From Pseudomonas alkylphenolica (GTDB lineage Bacteria > Pseudomonadota > Gammaproteobacteria > Pseudomonadales > Pseudomonadaceae), in assembly GCF_016009175.1 (NCBI RefSeq), contig NZ_JADUCM010000002.1:406380-470379 (forward strand): a stretch of 64,000 nucleotides of DNA. Reading direction: 5' to 3'. A model generated the notes under the pieces. That model saw nothing but the letters and a program-made list of their open reading frames with translations, did no database searches and had not been told where the DNA came from. A program made the position numbers and the translations under genes. This document shows, piece after piece, positions 25,056-34,723 of the stretch. Position 1 is the first letter of the stretch, and the number at the start of each line of letters is the position of its first letter.

Positions 25056-25636
25056 GATGCAACACCTTTGTTGTTAAAAATATCAATCAATGGGGGCTTG
25101 CAGCTCCAGTCAATCGGAAAGCCCTACTGAAGTCAAGCCAACCCCATGATGCCCTAAAATGGCCCTCGAGCGGCATTTTTGCTGCAATTAAGGGCGCAGA
25201 CAATCGCTGCTTTCGTACGATACGAGCGGTTTTGAGCATGCCGTGTTCTATTTTTTACGGGGGTGTTGTGTAAAAAAATGAACAAGGCTAAGCTCGGTGG
25301 CAACCCATAACATCAATAATACCGGGGGTTACATGTCACGCTTGCCGACAACCGGCATCACCGTCTGCCGCTCGCAGATCGGTCTGCACGCATTCTACGC
25401 GGGCGGCTTTCGCCGCGCGCCAGCATCCTGCACCCCGGCTGAAATAATTGACGGCCCGGGCAGCCTGCCCGTTGTCGCCACCTCTTTGAATACCTTATGC
25501 CTTCACTATAGCGGCCCTCGCCGCGGTATGCCCTCGCGTGGCTTTTGCTTTAGCGTTGCCCGGCATCCAGAATGTCTGGGACGGCCCACTCCGGGTGTCC
25601 TGACGACAGTCCAGACATTTACCTCCTGAGGTATTT
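25056..25636. other. 581-bp spuI-spuB divergent regulatory region without a convincing gene
   Basis: No convincing gene lies here, although this is where spuA is found in P. aeruginosa. It holds an inverted repeat TTTTTTAC/GTAAAAAA (25251-25258 and 25270-25277), a good operator candidate, and a second one AATGTCTGG/CCAGACATT (25571-25579 and 25611-25619) in the spuB leader. A small palindrome ACCTC/GAGGT (25621-25632) holds the spuB ribosome-binding site. A 99-codon frame from ATG 25333 has atypical composition (Cys, Ser, Pro rich) and I do not accept it as a gene. Confidence 0.6.
25068..25075 (-). promoter_or_regulatory. Candidate Hfq/Crc catabolite-repression motif before spuI
   Basis: On the minus strand AACAACAA (pattern AAnAAnAA) runs directly into the AAGG ribosome-binding site, 12 bases before the spuI start. 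In Pseudomonas, Hfq with Crc binds this pattern to block translation of catabolic genes when a preferred carbon source is present. Confidence 0.6.
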
Positions 25637-26995
25637 ATGAGTAACAACCTCGACCAGCTCACCGATTGGTTGAAAGAACACAAGATCACTGAAGTGGAGT
25701 GCTTGATCAGCGACCTCACCGGGATCACACGTGGCAAGATTTCTCCAACCAACAAGTTCATCGCCGAAAAAGGCATGCGCTTGCCCGAGAGCGTCCTGCT
25801 GCAAACCGTTACTGGCGACTACGTCGATGACGACATCTATTACGAACTGCTGGACCCGGCCGACATCGACATGATCTGCCGTCCAGACGAGAACGCGGTG
25901 TTTCTCGTGCCGTGGGCGATCGAGCCGACCGCCCAGGTGATCCACGATACCTACGACAAGCAGGGCAACCCGGTCGAACTGTCGCCGCGCAACGTGCTCA
26001 AGAAGGTGCTGAAACTCTATGCCGACAAGGGCTGGCAGCCGATCGTGGCGCCAGAAATGGAGTTTTACCTGACCAAGCGCTGCGAAGACCCTGACTTCCC
26101 GCTGCAGCCACCGATCGGCCGCTCGGGGCGCCCGGAAACCGGTCGTCAGTCGTTCTCTATTGAAGCCGCCAACGAATTCGATCCGCTGTTCGAAGACGTC
26201 TATGACTGGTGCGAACTGCAGAACCTCGACCTGGACACGCTGATCCACGAAGACGGCACAGCACAGATGGAAATCAACTTCCGTCACGGCAATGCCCTGG
26301 CCCTGGCCGACCAGATCCTGGTGTTCAAGCGGACCATGCGTGAAGCGGCGCTCAAGCACAATGTCGCGGCCACCTTCATGGCCAAGCCGATGACCGGCGA
26401 GCCCGGCAGCGCCATGCACCTGCACCAGAGCATCATCGACGTGCACACCGGCAAGAACATCTTCTCCGATGAAGACGGGCGCATGAGCGAGCTGTTCCTC
26501 AACCATGTGGGCGGCCTGCAGAAGTTCATCCCGGTGGTGTTGCCGCTGTTCGCGCCGAACGTCAACTCGTTCCGCCGCTTCCTGCCCGACACCTCGGCGC
26601 CGGTGAACGTGGAGTGGGGCGAGGAAAACCGCACCGTTGGCCTGCGCGTTCCGGATGCCGGCCCACAGAACCGCCGCGTCGAGAACCGCTTGCCAGGCGC
26701 CGATGCCAACCCGTACCTGGCGATCGCCGCCAGCTTGCTGTGCGGCTATATCGGCATGGTCGAGGGCATCAAGCCCAGCGCGCCGGTACAGGGCCGCGGT
26801 TATGAGCGCCGCAACCTGCGCCTGCCGCTGACCATCGAGGACGCGCTGGAGCGCATGGAGAACTGCCAGGCACTGGAACCGTACCTGGGCAAGAAATTCA
26901 TTACCGGCTACGTCGCGACCAAACGCGCCGAGCATGAAAACTTCAAACGCGTAATCAGCTCCTGGGAACGTGAGTTCCTGCTGTTTGCGGTCTGA
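25637..26995 (+). CDS. spuB: Gamma-glutamylpolyamine synthetase (glutamine synthetase-like), second copy
   Basis: This 452-residue glutamine synthetase-family protein is related to SpuI but distinct. It has APEMEFYLTKR (metal Glu pair), SAMHLHQSIIDVHTG (His loop) and NRTVGLRVPDAG (Arg loop), and starts with the helical NNLDQLTDWLKEHKITEVECLISDL. By position it is SpuB, first gene of the spuBCDEFGH run. It should act on putrescine, spermidine or an aminobutanol derivative; which polyamine each copy prefers cannot be told from sequence. A small hairpin surrounds its TGAGG ribosome-binding site. Confidence 0.88.
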   Translation: MSNNLDQLTDWLKEHKITEVECLISDLTGITRGKISPTNKFIAEKGMRLPESVLLQTVTGDYVDDDIYYELLDPADIDMICRPDENAVFLVPWAIEPTAQVIHDTYDKQGNPVELSPRNVLKKVLKLYADKGWQPIVAPEMEFYLTKRCEDPDFPLQPPIGRSGRPETGRQSFSIEAANEFDPLFEDVYDWCELQNLDLDTLIHEDGTAQMEINFRHGNALALADQILVFKRTMREAALKHNVAATFMAKPMTGEPGSAMHLHQSIIDVHTGKNIFSDEDGRMSELFLNHVGGLQKFIPVVLPLFAPNVNSFRRFLPDTSAPVNVEWGEENRTVGLRVPDAGPQNRRVENRLPGADANPYLAIAASLLCGYIGMVEGIKPSAPVQGRGYERRNLRLPLTIEDALERMENCQALEPYLGKKFITGYVATKRAEHENFKRVISSWEREFLLFAV

Positions 26996-27042
26996 TCAAC
27001 CCGGAGCCGCAGGAGTGCGGCCGTCAGAAAACGGAGAAGCAC

Positions 27043-28401
27043 ATGAGCGTCAACAACCCGCAAACCCGTGAGTGGCAAGCTTTGAGCAGCGAGCATCACC
27101 TGGCGCCTTTCAGCGATTACAAACAGTTGAAAGAGAAGGGGCCGCGAATCATCACAAAAGCTCAAGGCGTGCACCTGTGGGACAGCGAGGGCAACAAGAT
27201 CCTCGACGGCATGGCTGGCTTGTGGTGCGTTGCCGTTGGCTATGGCCGTGAGGAGCTGGTCGAGGCTGCCTCCAAGCAGATGCGTGAGCTGCCGTACTAC
27301 AACCTGTTTTTCCAGACGGCCCACCCACCGGCACTGGAACTGGCCAAGGCCGTTTCCGACGTGGCGCCGGAAGGTATGACCCATGTGTTCTTCACCGGCT
27401 CCGGCTCCGAAGGCAACGACACCATCTTGCGCATGGTTCGCCACTACTGGGCGGTCAAGGGCAAGCCGAACAAGCAAGTGATCATCGGCCGCATCAACGG
27501 CTACCACGGCTCCACCGTGGCCGGCGCTGCCCTGGGCGGCATGAGCGGCATGCACGCACAGAGCGGCACGCTGCCAGGCATCGTGCACATCCCGCAACCG
27601 TACTGGTTCGGTGAAGGCGGCGACATGACCCCGGACGAGTTCGGGGTCTGGGCCGCCGAACAGCTGGAGAAGAAAATCCTCGAAGTCGGCGAAGACAATG
27701 TCGCTGCCTTTATTGCCGAGCCTATCCAGGGCGCTGGCGGGGTGATCATTCCGCCAGATACCTACTGGCCGAAGATCAAGGAGATTCTGGCCAAGTACGA
27801 CATCCTGTTCATCGCCGACGAAGTGATCTGCGGTTTCGGTCGCACCGGCAAGTGGTTCGGCTCCAACTACTACGACCTCAAGCCCGACCTGATGACCATC
27901 GCCAAAGGTCTCACTTCCGGTTACATCCCCATGGGCGGTGTGATCGTACGTGACGAAGTGGCGCGTGTGGTCAGTGAAGGCGGTGACTTCAACCACGGTT
28001 TCACTTACTCGGGTCACCCGGTGGCGGCCGCTGTGGGCCTGGAAAACCTGCGGATTCTGCGCGATGAAAAAATTATCGAGCAGGTCGAGGAAGAAACGGC
28101 ACCGTATTTGCAAAAACGTTTGCGCGAGTTGAACGATCACCCGCTGGTTGGCGAAGTGCGTGGCCTGGGCATGCTCGGTGCAATCGAGCTGGTCAAGGAC
28201 AAGGCAACGCGGGCGCGTTACGAAGGCCAGGGCGCAGGCATGATCTGCCGCCAGCACTGCTTCGACAACGGCCTGATCATGCGCGCCGTAGGCGACACCA
28301 TGATCATTGCACCACCGCTGGTCATCAGCCGTGAAGAGATCGACGAGCTGGTTGAAAAGGCACGCAAATGCCTGGACTTGACGCTTGAGGCGCTGAAATA
28401 G
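27043..28401 (+). CDS. spuC: Polyamine:pyruvate aminotransferase
   Basis: SpuC (452 aa) transfers an amino group from putrescine, cadaverine or other diamines to pyruvate, giving an aminoaldehyde and alanine. It is a class III PLP aminotransferase: the PLP lysine is K288 in AKGLTSGYIPMG, and DEVICGFGRTGKWFG holds the Asp that contacts the pyridine nitrogen. GGAG precedes the ATG. The 47-base gap to spuB indicates co-transcription. The substrate assignment is by family and context. Confidence 0.93.
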   Translation: MSVNNPQTREWQALSSEHHLAPFSDYKQLKEKGPRIITKAQGVHLWDSEGNKILDGMAGLWCVAVGYGREELVEAASKQMRELPYYNLFFQTAHPPALELAKAVSDVAPEGMTHVFFTGSGSEGNDTILRMVRHYWAVKGKPNKQVIIGRINGYHGSTVAGAALGGMSGMHAQSGTLPGIVHIPQPYWFGEGGDMTPDEFGVWAAEQLEKKILEVGEDNVAAFIAEPIQGAGGVIIPPDTYWPKIKEILAKYDILFIADEVICGFGRTGKWFGSNYYDLKPDLMTIAKGLTSGYIPMGGVIVRDEVARVVSEGGDFNHGFTYSGHPVAAAVGLENLRILRDEKIIEQVEEETAPYLQKRLRELNDHPLVGEVRGLGMLGAIELVKDKATRARYEGQGAGMICRQHCFDNGLIMRAVGDTMIIAPPLVISREEIDELVEKARKCLDLTLEALK

Positions 28402-28410
28402 CCAAGTGCT

Positions 28411-28501
28411 AGGCTAGCCTAATGGCATCATCGTGTTTCGAGGCGCGCGTTGGTTGAAAGTGCGCCTTGGAACTTGCCAGACTAGCGACTGTTTCAGTCG
28501 C
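28411..28501 (+). other. Palindrome and hairpin in the spuC-spuD spacer
   Basis: AGGCTAGCCT (28411-28420) is a perfect 10-bp palindrome and GCGACTG/CAGTCGC (28485-28501, loop TTT) is a compact hairpin. There is no T run, so neither is a clear terminator. The 154-bp spacer could hold a separate promoter for the binding-protein genes. Confidence 0.4.
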
Positions 28502-28555
28502 CCGACAGCCGGCCACTGAACAGATGGCTAAATAAAAAATTCTGGAGCATTACGC

Positions 28556-29653
28556 ATGAAGAAATTGGGCAAGACGTTGTTGGCTATGTCCCTGATGGGC
28601 GCCATGGCCAGTGCTGTTCAGGCGGATGACAAAGTGCTGCATGTGTACAACTGGTCGGACTACATCGCGCCAGACACCGTCGCCAACTTCGAGAAGCAAA
28701 CCGGCATCAAGGTCGTTTACGACGTCTTCGACAGTAACGAAACCCTGGAAGCCAAACTGCTGGCCGGCAAGTCCGGTTACGACGTGGTCATCCCGTCGAA
28801 CAACTTCCTGGCCAAACAGATCCACGCCGGTGTTTACCAGGAGCTGGACAAGTCCAAGCTTCCTAACTGGAAGAACCTCGACGAAGACCTGCTTAACGCT
28901 GTTGGCGCTGCTAGCGACCCGGGTAACAAGTACGCCTTCCCGTACATGTGGGGCTCCATCGGCATCGGCTACAACCCGGAGAAGGTCAAGGCCGCGCTGG
29001 GCGTGGACAAGATCGATTCGTGGGATGCCGTGTTCAAGCCTGAGAACATTGCCAAGCTCAAGAGCTGCGGTGTGAGCTTCCTCGATGCACCGACCGAGAT
29101 GATTCCGGCTGCGCTGCACTACCTGGGCCTGCCGAGCGACAGCACCAAGAAGGAAGACCTGAAGAAGGCTGAAGAGCTGTTCCTCCAGATCCGTCCTTCG
29201 ATCACCTACTTCCACTCGTCCAAGTACATCTCGGACCTGGCCAACGGCAACATTTGCGTGGCCGTGGGTTACTCGGGTGACCTGGAGCAGTCCAAGGCCC
29301 GTGCCCATGAGGCCGGCGACAAGGTCAAGCTGAGCTACACCATTCCGAAGGAAGGTGCAGGTACTTTCTACGACATGGTCGCCATTCCGAAAGACGCCGA
29401 GAACGTTGAGGCTGCTTACAAGTTCATGGACTTCCTGCTGCAACCGAAAGTGATGGCCGGCATTACCAACGCCGTGCGCTTCCCGAACGGCAACAAGGCG
29501 GCCACCCCGCTGGTGGACAAAGACATCACCAGCGATCCTGCCATCTACCCGTCCGACGAAGTGAAGGCGAAGCTGTACGCCATCAAAGCGCCGGAAAAAG
29601 CTGCCCAGCGTGATATCACGCGTAGCTGGACCAAAATCAAATCGGGCAAATAA
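28556..29653 (+). CDS. spuD: Polyamine ABC transporter binding protein SpuD (PotF-like)
   Basis: This 365-residue periplasmic protein has a signal peptide ([23 protein letters not shown]) and a mature start [19 protein letters not shown], the PotD/PotF hallmark. The aromatic residues YNWSDY, FDSNE and [14 protein letters not shown] line the polyamine pocket. In P. aeruginosa SpuD binds putrescine and SpuE spermidine, which is the likely division here. Tandem copy with the next gene. Confidence 0.92.
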   Translation: MKKLGKTLLAMSLMGAMASAVQADDKVLHVYNWSDYIAPDTVANFEKQTGIKVVYDVFDSNETLEAKLLAGKSGYDVVIPSNNFLAKQIHAGVYQELDKSKLPNWKNLDEDLLNAVGAASDPGNKYAFPYMWGSIGIGYNPEKVKAALGVDKIDSWDAVFKPENIAKLKSCGVSFLDAPTEMIPAALHYLGLPSDSTKKEDLKKAEELFLQIRPSITYFHSSKYISDLANGNICVAVGYSGDLEQSKARAHEAGDKVKLSYTIPKEGAGTFYDMVAIPKDAENVEAAYKFMDFLLQPKVMAGITNAVRFPNGNKAATPLVDKDITSDPAIYPSDEVKAKLYAIKAPEKAAQRDITRSWTKIKSGK

Positions 29654-29670
29654 TTCCCCGGTTTTCCTCC

Positions 29671-29694
29671 CGGATGCTGCGAAAGCAGCGTCCG
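29671..29694 (+). other. GAAA-tetraloop hairpin after spuD
   Basis: CGGATGCTGC and GCAGCGTCCG pair with one G-U around a GAAA tetraloop. A second small hairpin GGCAAA/TTTGCC with an internal T run follows at about 29708-29724. They probably stabilise the abundant spuD message or partly stop transcription before spuE. The 166-bp spacer holds no gene. Confidence 0.55.
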
Positions 29695-29807
29695 AGAGGG
29701 CTTGAAGGGCAAATTTTTTTTGCCGCGTGAGTGTATCGAAGGTAAGTTGCGCGCCGGTTTGCTTGTCCGGCAGGGATTACTGCCGCAAGACATGGGCACT
29801 TTTGTAG

Positions 29808-30914
<1,107 letters not shown>

Positions 30915-30973
30915 CAATCCAGGGTTCGTCACGGCAGGGGCGAGCGCAAAAAATCTTGTTGGGAGTTTCACAA

Positions 30974-32116
30974 ATGGCAGTTGCCTCCGGTGCCTATAAG
31001 AAAGCCCTCGAGGGCGACCAGCAACCTAAACAGGTGCTGGTCAAAATCGACCGGGTCACGAAAAAATTCGACGAAACCATCGCGGTGGAGGATGTCTCCC
31101 TCGAAATCAAGAAGGGCGAGATTTTCGCCCTGCTGGGTGGCTCCGGTTCGGGTAAATCCACCTTGCTGCGGATGTTGGCCGGTTTCGAACGGCCAACCGA
31201 GGGGCGTATCTTCCTCGATGGCGTAGACATCACCGATATGCCGCCCTACGAGCGGCCGATCAACATGATGTTCCAGTCCTATGCGCTGTTCCCGCACATG
31301 ACCGTGGCGCAGAACATCGCCTTCGGTCTGCAACAGGACCGCATGCCCAAGGCCGAGATCGATGCACGCGTTGGCGAGATGCTCAAGCTGGTGCACATGA
31401 CCCAGTACGCCAAGCGCAAGCCGCACCAGCTCTCCGGTGGCCAGCGTCAGCGTGTGGCCCTGGCCCGCTCCCTGGCCAAGCGTCCGAAGCTGCTGTTGCT
31501 CGATGAGCCGATGGGTGCGCTGGACAAGAAGCTGCGTTCGCAGATGCAACTGGAACTGGTCGAGATCATCGAGCGGGTCGGCGTGACCTGCGTGATGGTG
31601 ACCCACGACCAGGAAGAGGCCATGACCATGGCCCAGCGCATCGCGATCATGCACCTGGGCTGGATCGCGCAGATCGGCAGCCCGATCGACATCTACGAAA
31701 CCCCGACCAGCCGCCTGGTCTGCGAGTTCATCGGTAACGTCAACCTGTTCGACGGTGAAGTGGTCGAAGACGCCGAAGGCCACGCGGTGATTGCTACCCC
31801 TGAGCTTGAGCGCAAGATCTACGTCGGCCACGGTGTCACCACCTCGGTGGAAGACAAGCGCATCACCTACGCGCTGCGTCCGGAGAAGCTGCTGGTGACC
31901 ACCGAGCAGCCAACCTGCGAGCACAACTGGTCGCGCGGCAAAGTACACGACATTGCCTACCTGGGCGGCCATTCGGTGTTCTACGTCGAACTGCCTGGCG
32001 GCAAGATCGTCCAGTCGTTTGTGGCCAACGCCGAGCGCCAGGGCACCCGACCTACCTGGGACGACCAGGTCTACGTCTGGTGGGAGGATGACAGCGGCGT
32101 GGTACTGCGGTCATGA
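30974..32116 (+). CDS. spuF: Polyamine ABC transporter ATP-binding protein
   Basis: SpuF (380 aa) powers polyamine import. It shows Walker A GGSGSGKSTLL, the Q loop MMFQSYALFPHMTV, signature LSGGQRQRVALARSLA, Walker B LLLLDEPMGALD, the H loop VTHDQEEAM, and a C-terminal TOBE regulatory domain (about 290-380), as in PotA/PotG. GGGAG precedes the ATG at 30974. Its stop overlaps the spuG start by 4 bases. Confidence 0.95.
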   Translation: MAVASGAYKKALEGDQQPKQVLVKIDRVTKKFDETIAVEDVSLEIKKGEIFALLGGSGSGKSTLLRMLAGFERPTEGRIFLDGVDITDMPPYERPINMMFQSYALFPHMTVAQNIAFGLQQDRMPKAEIDARVGEMLKLVHMTQYAKRKPHQLSGGQRQRVALARSLAKRPKLLLLDEPMGALDKKLRSQMQLELVEIIERVGVTCVMVTHDQEEAMTMAQRIAIMHLGWIAQIGSPIDIYETPTSRLVCEFIGNVNLFDGEVVEDAEGHAVIATPELERKIYVGHGVTTSVEDKRITYALRPEKLLVTTEQPTCEHNWSRGKVHDIAYLGGHSVFYVELPGGKIVQSFVANAERQGTRPTWDDQVYVWWEDDSGVVLRS

Positions 32117-33033
32117 ACATGCGCAAGCTCACGCGAGCATTCAACCGAATAAAGCCTGAAGGCCGTCATGTCGTGATCGGCGTGCCCTTCATCTGGCTGT
32201 TCCTGTTCTTCATGCTGCCGTTCTTCATCGTCCTGAAGATCAGTTTCGCTGAAGCGGACGTGGCGATCCCGCCGTACACCGAAATCTACAGCTATGTCGA
32301 AGACAAGCTGCAGGTGGTGCTCAACATGGCCAACTACGGCCTGTTGACCCAGGATGAGCTGTACATCTCGGCGTACCTGGGTTCGTTGAAGATGGCCTTT
32401 TTCAGCACGCTGCTGTGCTTGCTGATCGGCTATCCGATGGCCTATGCCATTGCCAATGCGCGCAAAGAAACGCAGACGGTGCTGTTGCTGCTGATCATGA
32501 TGCCGACCTGGACCGCGATCCTGATCCGCGTGTACGCCTGGATGGGTATTCTCAGCAACAACGGCCTGCTCAATGCTTTCCTGATGTGGCTGGGCCTGAT
32601 CGACCAACCGTTGCAGATCCTCAACACCAACCTCGCGGTGTACATCGGTGTGGTCTATTCCTACCTGCCGTTCATGATCCTGCCGTTGTACGCCAACCTT
32701 GTGAAGCACGACCCGAGCTTGCTCGAGGCCGCGTCGGATCTTGGTTCGAGTACCTTCAACAGCTTCTGGAAGATCACCGTTCCGCTGTCGAAAAACGGCA
32801 TCATTGCCGGATGCATGCTGGTATTCATTCCAGTGGTCGGTGAGTTCGTCATCCCTGAACTGCTTGGCGGTCCGGAAACCCTGATGATCGGTAAAGTGCT
32901 CTGGCAAGAGTTCTTCAACAACCGTGACTGGCCGGTGGCGTCTGCCCTGGCGGTGGTAATGCTGGCAATCCTGATCGTGCCGATTCTGCTCTTCAACCGT
33001 AGTCAGGCCAAAGAGATGGAGGGCAGGGCATGA
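32113..33033 (+). CDS. spuG: Polyamine ABC transporter permease (PotH-like)
   Basis: This 306-residue inner-membrane protein has six predicted spans, the first at about residues 22-42 (VIGVPFIWLFLFFMLPFFIV). The cytoplasmic EAA loop EAASDLGSSTFNSFWKITVPLS contacts SpuF. ATGA overlaps link it to both spuF and spuH, so the three are made together as the SpuF2GH import complex. Confidence 0.94.
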   Translation: MNMRKLTRAFNRIKPEGRHVVIGVPFIWLFLFFMLPFFIVLKISFAEADVAIPPYTEIYSYVEDKLQVVLNMANYGLLTQDELYISAYLGSLKMAFFSTLLCLLIGYPMAYAIANARKETQTVLLLLIMMPTWTAILIRVYAWMGILSNNGLLNAFLMWLGLIDQPLQILNTNLAVYIGVVYSYLPFMILPLYANLVKHDPSLLEAASDLGSSTFNSFWKITVPLSKNGIIAGCMLVFIPVVGEFVIPELLGGPETLMIGKVLWQEFFNNRDWPVASALAVVMLAILIVPILLFNRSQAKEMEGRA

Positions 33034-33923
33034 AGCGTTTCAGTTTCTCCAAGCTGATGTTGATCGTGGGCTTGCTGTTCATCTACCTGCCCATGCTGAT
33101 CCTGGTGATCTACTCGTTCAACGCCTCGAAGCTGGTAACCGTGTGGGGCGGCTGGTCGGTGAAGTGGTACGTCGGCCTGCTCGACAACACGCAACTGATG
33201 GGCTCGGTGATGCGCTCGCTGGAGATCGCTTGCTACACAGCGATCGCCGCGGTGGCGCTGGGTACCCTGGCGGCCTTCGTGCTGACCCGGGTCACCCGCT
33301 TCAAAGGCCGTACCCTGTTCGGTGGCCTGGTCACCGCGCCGCTGGTAATGCCTGAGGTGATTACCGGTCTGTCGCTGTTGCTGCTGTTCGTGGCCATGGC
33401 CCAGTTGATTGGTTGGCCACAGGAGCGTGGCATCGTCACCATCTGGATCGCCCACACGACGTTCTGCGCGGCGTATGTGGCGGTCGTGGTGTCGGCGCGC
33501 CTGCGCGAGCTGGACCTGTCGATCGAGGAAGCCGCCATGGACCTGGGCGCCAAGCCGTGGAAAGTGTTCTTCCTGATCACCATCCCGATGATCGCGCCTT
33601 CGCTGGCGGCGGGCGGCATGATGTCCTTCGCCCTGTCGCTGGATGACCTGGTGTTGGCCAGCTTCGTGTCCGGCCCGGGTTCGACCACGCTGCCGATGGA
33701 AGTGTTCTCGGCCGTGCGTCTGGGCGTGAAACCGGAAATCAACGCCGTTGCCAGCCTGATCCTGCTGAGTGTATCGATTGTGACCTTCATGGTCTGGTAC
33801 TTCAGCCGTCAGTCCGAAGAGCGTCGTCGCAAGGCGATTCAACAGGCGATCGAAGAAGGTGCTGCGGCCAACATGTCGCAGCCGCAACCCAAGCGCCAGG
33901 CGCCGGTTGCAGCGTCCGCCTGA
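33030..33923 (+). CDS. spuH: Polyamine ABC transporter permease (PotI-like)
   Basis: This 297-residue second permease has six predicted spans and the EAA loop EEAAMDLGAKPWKVFFLITIPM. The C-terminal tail is cytoplasmic and basic, then Ala/Gln/Pro rich. It is the last gene of the spu run. A REP element begins at the base after its stop codon, which is a common REP position at operon ends. Confidence 0.94.
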   Translation: MKRFSFSKLMLIVGLLFIYLPMLILVIYSFNASKLVTVWGGWSVKWYVGLLDNTQLMGSVMRSLEIACYTAIAAVALGTLAAFVLTRVTRFKGRTLFGGLVTAPLVMPEVITGLSLLLLFVAMAQLIGWPQERGIVTIWIAHTTFCAAYVAVVVSARLRELDLSIEEAAMDLGAKPWKVFFLITIPMIAPSLAAGGMMSFALSLDDLVLASFVSGPGSTTLPMEVFSAVRLGVKPEINAVASLILLSVSIVTFMVWYFSRQSEERRRKAIQQAIEEGAAANMSQPQPKRQAPVAASA

Positions 33924-34013
33924 CCGGCCTATTCGCGGGTTAACCCGCTCCCACAGGAAGAGTGCAATGGCTGAGACCTGCACCGTACCTGTGGGAGCGG
34001 GTTTACGCTCGAA
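33924..34013. repeat. P. putida-type REP pair, left of the RAYT gene
   Basis: A 34-bp REP (33924-33957) with core TTCGCGGGTTAACCCGCTCC and tail CACAGG is followed in inverse orientation by a slightly decayed copy at 33988-34013. Together they can fold as a two-REP unit. This family is the one described as species-typical of P. putida, and differs from the REP families elsewhere in the window. Confidence 0.85.
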
Positions 34014-34028
34014 GATCCCACTGCCGAT

Positions 34029-34484
34029 TCATAGCCAGACCGTATCCCAATGCGGGTAGTCGCCGACACGGTTGACCAACCCCGCCCGCAATGGATTGGC
34101 AACGATGTACCTGGCGACCCGCACGACATGCTCCTCCCGCCGCAGCGCCCGATCCTGATAACCATTCTGCCAGATCGGCCCATGTTCAACGCCCGCCCTG
34201 TGCAAGGCGAGACTGCACCGTGACTTGAACCTGCGCATCAGTGTGCCCAGCGTGACCGTTTTCAATTCGATCAACCAGTGCAGATGATCCGGCATCACGA
34301 CCCAGGCCAGTGACTGGCAGGCCTTTTCCTGTTCTGACTGGCGCAATTGCCGAACGACCATGCGTGCGTGAGCGAAGTCATGAAACAACGGTTTGCGCTG
34401 ATGGGTGGTCGTGGTCAGCAGGTAGAGCCTTCCGGGTTGCGAGCACCGACCACGGCGAAGCAGGTGGGATTGGGCTTTGGGCAT
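34029..34484 (-). CDS. REP-associated tyrosine transposase (RAYT, TnpA_REP)
   Basis: This 151-residue protein is a Y1 HUH nuclease of the RAYT group: VMPDHLHWLIEL holds the HUH pair (His-Leu-His), and YIVANPLRAGLV carries the catalytic tyrosine on the last helix. GRLYLLTTTTHQRKPLF is the typical first strand. RAYTs nick single-stranded REP DNA and are thought to have spread REPs as domesticated transposases. AAGGAGA precedes the ATG at 34484. REPs of one family lie on both sides, so this is a complete REP-RAYT unit. Confidence 0.93.
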   Translation of the reverse strand: MPKAQSHLLRRGRCSQPGRLYLLTTTTHQRKPLFHDFAHARMVVRQLRQSEQEKACQSLAWVVMPDHLHWLIELKTVTLGTLMRRFKSRCSLALHRAGVEHGPIWQNGYQDRALRREEHVVRVARYIVANPLRAGLVNRVGDYPHWDTVWL

Positions 34485-34587
34485 CAGCGTTCTCCTTGAT
34501 AAGTGGATACCTTCTCAACGGTAGTGGCTGAGGCACAGCTACCCACTGGCCGATGGTTTCCGGATATGCCAAGGGACTGCACATCAA

Positions 34588-34620
34588 CCCTGTGGGAGCG
34601 GGTTTACCCGCGAACAGGCC
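34588..34620 (-). repeat. P. putida-type REP, right of the RAYT gene
   Basis: On the minus strand it reads GGCCTGTTCGCGGGTAAACC then CGCTCCCACAGGG, near-identical to the REP at 33924. It lies upstream of the RAYT start and completes the flanking pair. Confidence 0.85.
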
Positions 34621-34723
34621 AGCCTTGCCGCTAAAACTTTCCCTCCCTAGCGCCGTTTCCCAAACCCTGATCTACGCTAACACTCGCATACCTGTATCGA
34701 TCTGACGCGTGGAAGGAGCCTGC

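Noticed and set aside
25160..25175. Possible sigma54 promoter TGGCCC-N5-CGGCA before spuB
   Set aside because: The GG-N10-GC spacing fits, but only part of the consensus is present (the TTGC box is CGGC). Not strong enough to report.
25333..25629. 99-codon plus-strand frame with a GGGGG site before the ATG
   Set aside because: Composition (Cys, Ser, Pro, Arg rich) is unlike Pseudomonas proteins and it runs through the inverted repeat of the spuB leader. A regulatory leader is more likely.
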